In this document: positions 17,427-25,682 of the stretch, in pieces | How the letters are laid out: each line of letters starts with the position of its first letter | Numbering within the stretch: position 1 is the first letter of the stretch | NCBI RefSeq assembly: GCF_001672755.1 | Contig: NZ_LZKI01000195.1 | Coordinates: 58,280-122,279 of the forward strand | Length of the DNA: 64,000 nucleotides | DNA from: Mycobacterium colombiense | Lineage (GTDB): Bacteria > Actinomycetota > Actinomycetes > Mycobacteriales > Mycobacteriaceae | Reading direction: 5' to 3' | The notes under the pieces: model-generated | What the model saw: the letters and a program-made list of their open reading frames with translations, nothing else | What the model was told of the DNA's origin: nothing | Database searches by the model: none | Program-made: the position numbers and the translations under genes

Positions 17427-17499
17427 GCCCCCGTAGCTCAGGGGATAGAGCACGGCTCTCCTAAAGCCGGTGTCGCAGGTTCGAATCCTGCCGGGGGCA
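17427..17499 (+). tRNA. tRNA-Arg (anticodon CCT)
   Basis: The cloverleaf reads directly. Acceptor GCCCCCG pairs with CGGGGGC, the D arm is GCTC...GAGC, the anticodon stem CGGCT/AGCCG encloses CTCCTAA, and the T arm is GCAGG-TTCGAAT-CCTGC. The discriminator is A17499 and CCA is not encoded. The anticodon CCT reads AGG arginine codons. Debris of a mobile element begins about 20 bp downstream. Confidence 0.97.
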
Positions 17500-17516
17500 C
17501 GTCAGCTTGTATGGCC

Positions 17517-17602
17517 TCGGTTGATGCTTGACATTTCTATTTCGGGTGATGCCTGACAGTGTTTCGGCTGATGCTTGACAGTTGTTTCGGCTGATCCTTA
17601 AC
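17517..17602 (+). repeat. Four degenerate tandem repeats, likely IS481-type terminal transposase-binding sites
   Basis: A unit of about 20-23 bp (consensus CGGCTGATGCTTGACAGTTT) occurs four times in a row: CGGTTGATGCTTGACA, CGGGTGATGCCTGACA, CGGCTGATGCTTGACA, CGGCTGATCCTTAACA. Such iterated ends next to an IS481-family open frame are characteristic of mycobacterial members (from memory), so this is probably one end of an insertion sequence. Confidence 0.6.
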
Positions 17603-17618
17603 ACTCCCTGGATGTGAC

Positions 17619-17786
17619 GGATCGTCGATCTCGCAGGTTGCCGAAAAGGGTGGGGAGTCGCCTCAGACGCCGCACTCGTGGTTAGCCCGCTATGACGCCG
17701 AGGCCCTGGACGGGTTGGTGGACCGGCCGCGTAAGCGGCGAGGCCATCCGACCATCGGTGCCCACTGCTGGCGCCCCCAGATAGCG
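17619..17786 (+). pseudogene. IS481-family transposase, 5' fragment
   Basis: One frame reads ISQVAEKGGESPQTPHSWL, then ARYDAEALDGLVDRPRKRR, then GHPTIGAH. This is the helix-turn-helix N-terminus of IS481-type transposases (QVA..GVS.QT.H.WLARYEAEGL.GL.DRSRRP). No DDE catalytic core follows, so only the left part of the element survives. Together with the tandem repeats upstream it marks an old insertion next to tRNA-Arg. The rest of 17790-18000 has no recognisable gene. Confidence 0.65.
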
Positions 17787-18000
17787 CCGCCCAAATCACG
17801 CATCCGGCAGAACCTCCGACCAACCCGGACCGAATAGCCGTGCCGTCCCGGGACTACCAACTTGCCGGAACGAGTAACTCATCGGCCATCCGCAACCTGT
17901 GCCCAGCCGTCTGGAATCCATAAATTCGAATCAGTTCGATCACTGACGGAGGCGAATGGAGCATGCCGGACGGTTGTCGGCAGAATCCAAGGAGGACGAC

Positions 18001-18966
18001 ATGAACCGCACGAAACCGCTTTACTACAAAGACCAGCAAGCCTGGCGCGACCTACAGCAGTTCCTGCCTGAACGGCTCCGGCTGAACGACACGAACTCTC
18101 CTGAGGAGGATTTCTGGGAGTGGCGTGGGAGTACCGTTCACCTCGACCGCTACCGCAACCCAAAAGCAGCGGCCAAGGTGGTCCTGCACCACGGCGTCGG
18201 CACCAATGGCCGCCAGATGAGCCTGATCCTGGGTGCACCTCTGGCTCAACGTGGGTTCGAAACGGTCGCACTGGACAACCTCGGCTACGGCTTGACCCGA
18301 GTCGCTCCCGGCACAATCCCCAGCTATGACGACTGGGTCGATCTGGTCGTGGACTTCTTGGCCTACGAACAGTCGCGTGACGACCGGCCGATCGTGCTGT
18401 ACGGCCTCAGCGCCGGTGGGATGCTGACCTACCACGTCGCGGCGAAGGCGCCAAAGGGAACGCTACGCGGCATCGTCGGCATGACCTTCCTGGACCAGCG
18501 AATCCAGCAGGTGCGTGATGAGACGTCGCACGACATCGTGAGCTCGCGAGCAGGAATCCCGCTGATGGGATTGCTGGCCCACACCACCGCCGCGGGTCTC
18601 CGCTATCCCATGACATGGGCCTCGAAGATGTCGGCCCTGGTGAACGACAAAGCGGCACTGAGGGTCATGACCCGTGACAAGACCTCCGGTGGCAACACGG
18701 TCCCGGTCCGCTTCCTCGCCACGTACGGCGGCTATGTCCCCGCCGTCGAGCCCAAGGATTTCGACGCCTGCCCGGTACTACTCACCCAGCCCGCCGAGGA
18801 CCGCTGGTCGCCGCCGCACCTGAGTGAACCGATCCTGTCTGCGATCACCAAGGTGCCAGTGGAGAAAGTGATGCTGGAGAACGCGGGCCACTACCCGATC
18901 GAAGAGCCGGGTCTGCAGCAGATGCAGGACGCAATCGCCAATTTCGTCACCAAGTACACGCAGTAG
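18001..18966 (+). CDS. Alpha/beta-hydrolase
   Basis: A 321-residue alpha/beta-fold hydrolase. Oxyanion region LHHGVGTNGRQM, nucleophile elbow GLSAGG with Ser137, and a C-terminal HYPIEEPG segment carrying the catalytic His. ATG at 18001 is chosen over an in-frame ATG at 17956 because AAGGAGG sits just upstream of it (17990-17996). The AraC-family gene 71 bp downstream may be its regulator (inference). The substrate is unknown. It sits between mobile-element debris and genes lacking Rv synteny, so it may be acquired. Confidence 0.85.
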   Translation: MNRTKPLYYKDQQAWRDLQQFLPERLRLNDTNSPEEDFWEWRGSTVHLDRYRNPKAAAKVVLHHGVGTNGRQMSLILGAPLAQRGFETVALDNLGYGLTRVAPGTIPSYDDWVDLVVDFLAYEQSRDDRPIVLYGLSAGGMLTYHVAAKAPKGTLRGIVGMTFLDQRIQQVRDETSHDIVSSRAGIPLMGLLAHTTAAGLRYPMTWASKMSALVNDKAALRVMTRDKTSGGNTVPVRFLATYGGYVPAVEPKDFDACPVLLTQPAEDRWSPPHLSEPILSAITKVPVEKVMLENAGHYPIEEPGLQQMQDAIANFVTKYTQ

Positions 18967-19037
18967 CGCGTACCAACTCGGGACCACGGAGTTACTAGAA
19001 TCGGCGAGGAATAGTCCAACCGGTTCTTAGGAGCTCC

Positions 19038-20069
19038 GTGGTTCACTGGGACATTCCGCGCTCGACGATGGGCGCCCTACTCATGACCCGGCTGGGTCAG
19101 GAGAACGGCCTTTCGGTCGAAAAATGTTTGCACGGAAGTGGACTCACCGAGGCACGACTGTTCGATCCCAGTGCGGAGGCCAGCGTGAGGGACGAACTGG
19201 CCGTCGTGGCCAATCTCGTTCGCGAACTAGGGAATCCAGCCGGGCTGGGGATCGAGGCCGGCATGCGTTTCCGGCTCACGTCCTACGGCCTGTGGGGATT
19301 TGCGCTTATCAGCAGCCCGACCCTGAGCTCAGCGATACGGGTTGGCTTTCAGTTCGGCGAACTGAGCTTCTCCCTCAGCGAAACATCTTCCCGCGTCGTG
19401 GACGGAGAACTACAGCTGGTCCTCGAGCCCCTTGGAATCCCACCGGATCTGCGCCGCTTCACCATCGAGCGCGACGCGGCAGGTATTCAAACCCTATACC
19501 GCGACTTGCTCGCGAGGCCGATGCCCTTGAGCCGGGTGAGTTTCACCTTCCCCGCGCCCCCCTCCGACAGTCTCCCGCTCTACCAAGAAATTTTCGGTAT
19601 GCGACCCGATTTCGACGCGGAGGAGAACATCATCGCCTTCGATGGCAGGATCGCGAATGAGCCTCTCCCCCAAGCGAACCAACACACCGCGGCCCTCGCT
19701 CTGCAACACTGCCGCGACTTGCTCGACCGCCGTCGAGCCCGGACCGGGGTCGCCGGGCAGGTGCGCAACATCCTGATCGAACATCTGACCGCACCTCCCG
19801 ACGCCGCCGACATCGCGGACACTCTCCACGTCAGCGAACGCACCCTCCGCCATCACCTCGCGCAGGAGGGCACGTCCTACCGGGCATTGCTCGATGAAGT
19901 CCGGGAACGACTGGCTGAGGAACTTCTCGGCACTCACGGCCTGCCGGTTGCCGAGATCGCCACTCGGCTCGGCTACGTCGAGGTGTCGAGTTTCTCGCAG
20001 GCATTCCGCCGCTGGAAAGGCATCGGGCCCCGCGCCTTCCGACAGCTTCAGCCGGCCGCGATCCTGTAA
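19038..20069 (+). CDS. AraC-family transcriptional regulator
   Basis: A 343-residue regulator. Residues about 20-205 form the ligand-binding domain of the OruR/ArgR-like AraC subgroup (NLVRELGNPAGLGIEAGMRF, LTSYGLWGFALISSPTL). Residues about 235-340 are the double helix-turn-helix domain (ADIADTLHVSERTLRHHL, ending GYVEVSSFSQAFRRWKG). GTG start with AGGAG ribosome site (19028-19032). It probably responds to a small hydrophobic compound and may control the hydrolase upstream; both points are inference. Confidence 0.9.
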   Translation: MVHWDIPRSTMGALLMTRLGQENGLSVEKCLHGSGLTEARLFDPSAEASVRDELAVVANLVRELGNPAGLGIEAGMRFRLTSYGLWGFALISSPTLSSAIRVGFQFGELSFSLSETSSRVVDGELQLVLEPLGIPPDLRRFTIERDAAGIQTLYRDLLARPMPLSRVSFTFPAPPSDSLPLYQEIFGMRPDFDAEENIIAFDGRIANEPLPQANQHTAALALQHCRDLLDRRRARTGVAGQVRNILIEHLTAPPDAADIADTLHVSERTLRHHLAQEGTSYRALLDEVRERLAEELLGTHGLPVAEIATRLGYVEVSSFSQAFRRWKGIGPRAFRQLQPAAIL

Positions 20070-20080
20070 CTGAACCAGAT

Positions 20081-20308
20081 CTAGGCGACCGCGCTCGCGT
20101 CGCCCTCTTCGACTTCCGCGCACGCCATGAGCAGCTGCGCTGTGAGCCGCTCGAACTGGCAGTCGTGGCATAACACCAGATCAATTCCGGGCAATCGCCG
20201 GATTACGGCATTTGATTCGGTGGCCACTCGTTGACAGTGCCCGCATTTGAGATACGCGGCAGAGTGTTCGACGGTGCGGGCTGCGGCTAGGGCGGAGGGG
20301 TCGACCAT
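20081..20308 (-). CDS. Small zinc-ribbon-like protein
   Basis: A 75-residue protein from ATG at 20308 (GGAGGGGTCGACCATGG is on the other strand, so the ribosome site is weak). It carries two CxxC pairs, CGHC and CHDC, about 22 residues apart, enough to form one zinc ribbon. It is convergent with the AraC gene, with only 11 bp between stops. Function unknown. Confidence 0.5.
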   Translation of the reverse strand: MVDPSALAAARTVEHSAAYLKCGHCQRVATESNAVIRRLPGIDLVLCHDCQFERLTAQLLMACAEVEEGDASAVA

Positions 20309-20619
20309 GGATCGATCGTCCCCCGCGCCGCTGGCGATCTGCTGAGAGCCAGGTTGGCAATCTCCCAAGAATCAGTTAGGAATCTGCTGAGTGCGCCCCC
20401 GCCGCGCGCCAGCGGAGTCGTCTTCATCGATGGTTCGCAGGTCGGGGGGCGAATCCGCCGGAGGGAGGTGGCTTGGGTGGCAGAGCTGTGATGCGAAACT
20501 CGTTGCGCGACAAGGGCTGACGATAACCAACTGTGTCGCAGGTTCGAGCCGGGCGGCACTTCGACGTTCTTAGGACGTCCCCGGTATGCATCGACGGGTC
20601 GCCGGAAGAGGATGGTCCC

Positions 20620-21012
20620 ATGACCACCACACCGAACAGCGCCCTCATCCCGACTTTCGCCGCACTGCGCTTTGCCACCGGCGTGGCCTCATGGGCCGCC
20701 CCAGTCAGAGCTGCCCGCCTGTTTGGACTGGGTTCGGCGAACCAGCCGCTTATCACCCAGCTCTTCGCGTCTCGCGAACTGACGCTGGCCCTGGCTGTCG
20801 CGGATCCCGCATCACCGCGGCTGCGCACCCGCGCATTGCAACTTGGGCTGCTCACCGACGCCCTGGACATCGTCGCGACCCTGCGCGGCCTCCGACACGA
20901 GACGCTGCGACCGGTCGGTGCGATCGTGACCGGCGGCGGCGCGGCGGTGTTCCTCGGCATGGGCCTTACCGCGCTGGCGAACCAGAAACGCGCCGCCGCC
21001 GCGACGCCATAA
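20620..21012 (+). CDS. Small membrane protein, unknown function
   Basis: A 130-residue protein with three or four hydrophobic stretches and many small residues (ATGVASWAAPVRAARLFGLG, a mid-protein helix, PVGAIVTGGGAAVFLGMGL). It resembles small four-helix membrane proteins common in actinobacteria (DUF4267-like; uncertain). ATG at 20620 has GGAAGAGGA upstream and is preferred over an earlier GTG. No obvious operon partner. Confidence 0.7.
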   Translation: MTTTPNSALIPTFAALRFATGVASWAAPVRAARLFGLGSANQPLITQLFASRELTLALAVADPASPRLRTRALQLGLLTDALDIVATLRGLRHETLRPVGAIVTGGGAAVFLGMGLTALANQKRAAAATP

Positions 21013-21113
21013 GCGGTAGTGAGTTGGGTCACCACGGGCAGCCTTTCGGCCGCTCAGGTGTTGCAACCTGCAGACACTAGTTCAGACGGTGGCCATCACC
21101 TAGCGAGGCTGAC

Positions 21114-21407
21114 ATGCGGCAGATCATCATTCGCCAACGCTCGGATGCTCGTTTCCCCATAGCGGAAACGCTATGGGTCATCGCCGGCACCATCCTGCTG
21201 CTCGCCCTAGGGGACGTCGTGATCGTGTTGACCCTCGCGCTGGCCGCCGCGGCTATCGCGGCCGCATGGTGGATCCGCCGCACCGCCGGGCGTCGCGCGC
21301 TGAGGAGCGAAGTGGCGCTGGCTTCCGTGTCTCACCTGCCGACCGGGAACCGCGAGCCGACAGCGGCGTCGGCGCGCGCGCCGTGGCATCGCCACCGCGC
21401 CGCGTAG
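21114..21407 (+). CDS. Small single-pass or hairpin membrane protein, unknown function
   Basis: A 97-residue protein with one long hydrophobic stretch (about residues 19-52, long enough for two short helices) followed by a basic WWIRRTAGRRALR stop-transfer segment and a Ser/Ala/Arg-rich cytoplasmic tail. Codon usage resembles real neighbours. Convergent with the PPE gene; the stops are 28 bp apart. Function unknown. Confidence 0.55.
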   Translation: MRQIIIRQRSDARFPIAETLWVIAGTILLLALGDVVIVLTLALAAAAIAAAWWIRRTAGRRALRSEVALASVSHLPTGNREPTAASARAPWHRHRAA

Positions 21408-21435
21408 GCACCGTCTCACCTCAGCCGACACGTCA

Positions 21436-22815
21436 TCATCCCCAGGTGGCGCGGGGCGGTGTCGCCTTGGATTTGTCGGCCGAGGACAGATGCACGGCGT
21501 GCACGCCCGGCTTCTTGGCCAGCTGATCCAAAAGGCTTTCCAGATGCGCCTTGTCGGTGTGCCAATGTTGCACCGCCTCGGGGGTCTCCTGTAATTCCGC
21601 GAGGACGGTCTTGAGCTTGTCCGGGGTTTTGCCGTCGTTGTCCGACGGGCGGCGGCCCAAGCCGCGCGCGGCGCCCCCGGGAAGCCCGCGGGGCACGGCA
21701 CCGCCGAGTGCACTTCCGGCCAAGCCCGCCAAGGCCATCTCGCCCGAGAGGCCGCTCATGGCTGCAGTGACCGTCGGTGCGGCGCCGGTGCTGGTGTACT
21801 CCAGGACGGTGGCGGCAAGCTTGACGCCGGGGCCCGCCGCGGCCCAGCTCGGCGGCACGGACAACGCCCCGGCGAGACCCGCGCTGCCGGCACTCGCCGA
21901 TACGGCAGACGCGCCGGCCGCGGCCACCGACTGCGTGCTCGAACCCAGCGCGGCGAACAGCGGTCCCTCCAGATCCACCGCCGTGTCGCTCCAGGTCCGC
22001 GCCGTCGCGACCATGCCCAGGCTGAGGCTGAGCAACGTGTCGTTGACCGGACGGATGGCCTTGGTAACGAACTCGACGTTCGCGGCGATCCTCGCCAACG
22101 GCGTGGAATTCAGGTTGTTCAGCCATGTCGCCAGCGACGACGGGTCCGCCGCGGGAGACGCGGCGGGCGATGCGAGGCCTTGCAGGGTTCGCGGGGTCGT
22201 TGACATCAGCTGCGATAAGGCAGATTGCGCGTTGGTGGGCGCCGTGCCGGCAGCTTGGGCAACTGCCGCCGATTGACCGGACGCTCCAACGGGATTGGTG
22301 GTTTGCGGCGCCGCGTTGAACGGCGTCATCTGCGCGGCGGTCGCCGAGGAACCGGCGTAGCCGTACATGGCGGCGGAGTCCTGCGCCCACATCTGCCCGT
22401 ACGCCGCCTCGGTGGCCGCGATCGCGGCGGTGTTCTGGCCGAGCACGTTGGTCGCCACCAGTGTTGCCAGCTGACTACGGTTTTCCGCGATCACGACCGG
22501 GGACACGGTCGCCAGGAACGCGGTCTCATAGGCCGCCGCCGCCGCTCTAGCCTGGGCGGCGGCCTGCTCGGCTTGCGCGCCGGTGGCGCTCATCCACTCC
22601 ACAAACGGCGTCGCCGCGGCCGCCATCGCGACCGACGACGGCCCCTGCCAGCCGCTGGACAGGTTTGAGATCACCGATTCGTACGCTGCTGTCGCAGAGT
22701 GCAGCTGCGCGGCCAATCCATCCCATGCCGACGCCGCGGCCAACAGCGACCCCGAGCCAGGCCCGGTGTAGATCCGGGCGGAGTTGACTTCCGGCGGTAA
22801 GGCTCCAAAATCCAT
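21436..22815 (-). CDS. PPE family protein, PPE-SVP subfamily (downstream copy)
   Basis: A 459-residue PPE protein starting MDFGALPPEVNSARIYTGPG, with the conserved WxG-type segment SGWQGPSS that docks with PE partners and type VII secretion. The PPE domain fills about residues 1-180. The C-terminal part contains the SVP signature GALSVPPSWAAA. It ends in a hydrophilic tail (KTPDKLKTVLAELQETPEA, DKAHLESLLDQLAKKPGVHAV) not usual for SVP proteins. A GAGGAGCAGC ribosome site precedes ATG 22815. No PE gene lies next to it. Confidence 0.95.
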   Translation of the reverse strand: MDFGALPPEVNSARIYTGPGSGSLLAAASAWDGLAAQLHSATAAYESVISNLSSGWQGPSSVAMAAAATPFVEWMSATGAQAEQAAAQARAAAAAYETAFLATVSPVVIAENRSQLATLVATNVLGQNTAAIAATEAAYGQMWAQDSAAMYGYAGSSATAAQMTPFNAAPQTTNPVGASGQSAAVAQAAGTAPTNAQSALSQLMSTTPRTLQGLASPAASPAADPSSLATWLNNLNSTPLARIAANVEFVTKAIRPVNDTLLSLSLGMVATARTWSDTAVDLEGPLFAALGSSTQSVAAAGASAVSASAGSAGLAGALSVPPSWAAAGPGVKLAATVLEYTSTGAAPTVTAAMSGLSGEMALAGLAGSALGGAVPRGLPGGAARGLGRRPSDNDGKTPDKLKTVLAELQETPEAVQHWHTDKAHLESLLDQLAKKPGVHAVHLSSADKSKATPPRATWG

Positions 22816-22843
22816 TGCTGCTCCTCGATATTGGCGAGCGCGG

Positions 22844-24070
22844 CTATTCCTGCGCGTCGTCGGCGTTGATGACGATGATCGTGGCGGTGGTCGCCGCCCT
22901 CCCGAATGCGCTGCCCCCGAGGCCCATTCCGCGAGCAGAACCCCCACCGGCGGCGGCCACGGCGCGCCCGGCCAGGCCGGACGCGGCCATGTTGCCGAAC
23001 AGCGATCCTTGGCCCTCTGCCGCAAGCGCTACCGGAGCGCCGGCAACAGCGGTCTGCGGCAAGACGACGGCGATCGGCCGGACTTCTGGAGCGGCAGCGG
23101 CCCATCCCTGCGGCACCGACAAACGCCCGACCACGCCGGCGCGGCCGACTCCCGTTGACACTCCGGTTCCGCCGGGCCCCGGTGAGCTGACCACCCGCGT
23201 CCCCGAATCAATCCCAATGCCAACCCGGCCAAGCGCCGATCGGTCGCGGTCCAAGCGCTGTCGGGCACTGTTCACGTTGGCCACGTTCTGGGGCACCAGA
23301 TAGCTTTCGACCCCTAGCAGGTACGGGCTGCCCCCGATGCCGTACAGCGAGATGGGCCCCAACGGACCCGTGAAGGCGGAGTCGAATGCAGATAACAGCG
23401 ACGGATCAGCGGCGTTGGGCGTGGTCAGGCTTTGCAGCGATTGCGGCACGGCCGACATCAGTTGCGGTAGTGCGGTTTGCGTGTTCGTCGCGACGGATCC
23501 ACTGGTCGCGTGCATGACGGCAGCAGCCTGTACCGCCGTGCCGCCCGGGTTGGCGGTCGGCGACGGCTGGGCGAATGGCGCCATCCGCGTGGCGGTCGCC
23601 GAGGTGCCGGCGTAGCCGTACATCGCCGCAGCGTCCTGCGCCCACATCTCGGCGTACGCGGCCTCGGTCGCCATGATCGCCGCAGTGTTCTGTCCCAGAA
23701 CGTTCGTGGCGACCAGGGCCATCAGCCGGGCACGGTTGGCCGCAACGATCGGCGGCGGCACCGTCGCTGCGAATGCGGCCTCGTAGGCGGACACCGCGAC
23801 CCGCGCCTGATTGGCGGTTTGCTCGGCTTGGGCGGCGGTCGCGCTCATCCACGCCGTATAGGGTGCGACCGCGGCCGCCATCAAGCTCGACGAAGGACCC
23901 TGCCAGTCGCCGGTCAGGTTCGCGATCACCGACTCGTACGATGCCGCCGCAGAGTGCAACTGGGCGGCCAACCCGTCCCACGCAGCGGCCGCGGCCAGCA
24001 TCGGCCCCGCCCCGGGCCCGGCGTACATTCGGCCGGAGTTGACCTCGGGTGGTAAGACTCCGAAATCCAT
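22844..24070 (-). CDS. PPE family protein, PPE-SVP subfamily (upstream copy)
   Basis: A 408-residue PPE protein starting MDFGVLPPEVNSGRMYAGPG. The N-terminal 180 residues closely match the next gene (WDGLAAQLHSAAASYESVI, GDWQGPSS), showing tandem duplication. The SVP motif reads GRLSVPQGWAAAAPEV. The C-terminus ends with a short tail (FGRAATTATIIVINADDAQE). GAGGTGTAGCA precedes the ATG. It is 28 bp from the second PPE gene, so the two are co-transcribed. It may be secreted by an ESX system with an unlinked PE partner. Confidence 0.95.
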   Translation of the reverse strand: MDFGVLPPEVNSGRMYAGPGAGPMLAAAAAWDGLAAQLHSAAASYESVIANLTGDWQGPSSSLMAAAVAPYTAWMSATAAQAEQTANQARVAVSAYEAAFAATVPPPIVAANRARLMALVATNVLGQNTAAIMATEAAYAEMWAQDAAAMYGYAGTSATATRMAPFAQPSPTANPGGTAVQAAAVMHATSGSVATNTQTALPQLMSAVPQSLQSLTTPNAADPSLLSAFDSAFTGPLGPISLYGIGGSPYLLGVESYLVPQNVANVNSARQRLDRDRSALGRVGIGIDSGTRVVSSPGPGGTGVSTGVGRAGVVGRLSVPQGWAAAAPEVRPIAVVLPQTAVAGAPVALAAEGQGSLFGNMAASGLAGRAVAAAGGGSARGMGLGGSAFGRAATTATIIVINADDAQE

Positions 24071-24974
24071 TGCTACACCTCGTGATTAATTGCACGGCGA
24101 TGGCGTCTACGCCGCGCTCATCTTGATTGGCTAAGGCCGTGCTTTGACATTCGCACTCTGGCAACACGCGGGCCCGATGCGCTGTTCGCAGCCAGGGCTG
24201 CAACACCCACCGGCCCGTCCGGCACGCTACGGACGAGCCGGCTCACTAGGCGACATTGATGTTGTGGCACACGGAATCAATGGATTGATCCGTGCGAGCT
24301 GCGACTTGGCCACGGCAACTTCTGACCGTGAATGATGTGCCGACGTCGTCGGAGTTGCTGCGCAACGCCGAATACGGCACAGGAGGTAAGACTTCGAAGG
24401 CTAGGAGCCGCGGTTGCGCCACGGGCGATGCCGGCGGCGTTGCAGGTAGGACTCAACACGACGATTGTGCCCGCCGGCAATGACTTCGATTGCGCGCCAG
24501 CTATCTTCACGGGTTTGCTCAGAAATGAGCGTGGCGAGGCACGGGCGCGCTTGCGTGAGGTGACGGGTGGGCGGCAAAGAACGATTCAGCCAGCGCGGAA
24601 CAATGTCCGAGGCGCTCAAAGCAAACACTGACGGTGAGCTCTCATGGAGAGACCTCATTGCAATGCTCCTGCTTGCACGGCCCTGTGCCGCAACAAATTC
24701 CCCGCTCTACCAGAAGATGACAGAACACGATCGTACTTTTCGCTGTTACGCCCTGTCCAGTTTGCGTTCATCGACTGTGCATAGTATGCGGGCCTTTTGG
24801 GCCGCCACGGGTATCTGCCCTGCGGCGCTGCCATGTCGGCCGGCGCGCGGCAACCTCCGTCGGGGTGGATTCATATCCCACAATGCGCGGAAAAAGAGGA
24901 CTAACATCTATACCGTGCGTGTGAAGGAAGAAACGTAGCGCCCGTCGCTTCGTTGGGCATGAGCCGAGCCTGCG
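24071..24974. other. 904-bp non-coding stretch with possible transposase debris
   Basis: No convincing gene. In 24400-24610 the minus strand shows broken similarity to the end of an IS3-type transposase: ALAESFFAA in one frame (about 24585-24605) and TREDSWRAIEVIAGGHNRRV in another (about 24440-24500), separated by frameshifts and stops. Bases 24640-24800 are AT-richer than the surroundings and hold the end of a 123-codon plus-strand open frame (24567-24938) without recognisable features. The PPE promoter must lie near 24071-24200. Confidence 0.45.
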
Positions 24975-25190
24975 ATGCGGAAGCTGGTCGCGACACTGAT
25001 GGCCGCTGGGGCCGTGATGCTCAGCGGGGCTGTCGCCCGCGCCGAGAACCGGCAGCCGCCTCCTCCTCCCGCCCCCTCGTTCTACGCACCGAAGTGCCTG
25101 AGTTTCGACCCCAACCCGCCGGCGCACTGGAACTACCTGCCCTGCGGTTGGACGACGGACGGCAAGCGGTGGATTCCGCCGCCGCCGTAA
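24975..25190 (+). CDS. Small secreted proline-rich protein
   Basis: A 71-residue protein with a clear Sec signal peptide (MRKLVATLMAAGAVMLSGAV, cleavage after ARA about residue 23). The mature peptide is short and proline-rich (RQPPPPPAPS at the start, IPPPP at the end) with two cysteines (KCLSFDPNPP, LPCGWTT) that could form a disulfide. Small secreted proteins of this type are frequent in mycobacteria. Function unknown. Confidence 0.7.
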   Translation: MRKLVATLMAAGAVMLSGAVARAENRQPPPPPAPSFYAPKCLSFDPNPPAHWNYLPCGWTTDGKRWIPPPP

Positions 25191-25249
25191 CCGACACCCG
25201 CTGACTCAGGCCGGCGACAGTGGCGTCGCGAAAAGCCTTCAGCAGCCGG

Positions 25250-25636
25250 CTAACTGGCTTTGAGGTGACCGCCTCCCCGGCAGCTCACGCCGCAGACGCC
25301 CGCATCCCCCCGGGCGTCTGCGAGCGAAAGCGCCTGGTCGATCGGAACACCACTGCAGTCCAGGCCGTTGACCACGAGGCCCAGGCTGATCGCGCCGTCG
25401 GCGCGGGTCCGTTCGATGCACACCTCGATGTCACGGAGCCCCGGCCTTCCCGCCGTCCAGAAGTCCGGCCGGTGGCCGTCGAACACCGTGTGGGTGTCCG
25501 CACCGCCGGCACCCTCCGGCCGGGAGAGCTCACCCGCCGACGACTCGGGCACATCGTCGGGCAACGCCGCCGCCGCGAGAGGAGTGAGCGGGTCGGCGAG
25601 GCCGCAACAGTTGTCGTGATACTCCAAGGCGATCAT
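25250..25636 (-). CDS. Hypothetical protein
   Basis: A 128-residue acidic protein I do not recognise. A strong ribosome site (GGAGGGCGACG before ATG at 25636) supports it. Notable are five cysteines, including an N-terminal CC and C-terminal GVCGVSCRGGG, which could bind a metal. It starts 46 bp downstream of the stop of the DUF4185 gene on the same strand, so the two may be co-transcribed. Confidence 0.6.
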   Translation of the reverse strand: MIALEYHDNCCGLADPLTPLAAAALPDDVPESSAGELSRPEGAGGADTHTVFDGHRPDFWTAGRPGLRDIEVCIERTRADGAISLGLVVNGLDCSGVPIDQALSLADARGDAGVCGVSCRGGGHLKAS

Positions 25637-25682
25637 CGTCGCCCTCCTCTCACTCGGCCGTCGTCGTTCGACGGCAACGGCT

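Noticed and set aside
17517..17602. Tandem repeats as a CRISPR array
   Set aside because: Only four degenerate units with no unique spacers and no cas genes; better explained as transposase-binding repeats of an IS end.
24567..24938. 123-codon plus-strand open frame
   Set aside because: No recognisable domain, atypical composition, overlaps apparent transposase debris on the other strand; kept only as a remark.
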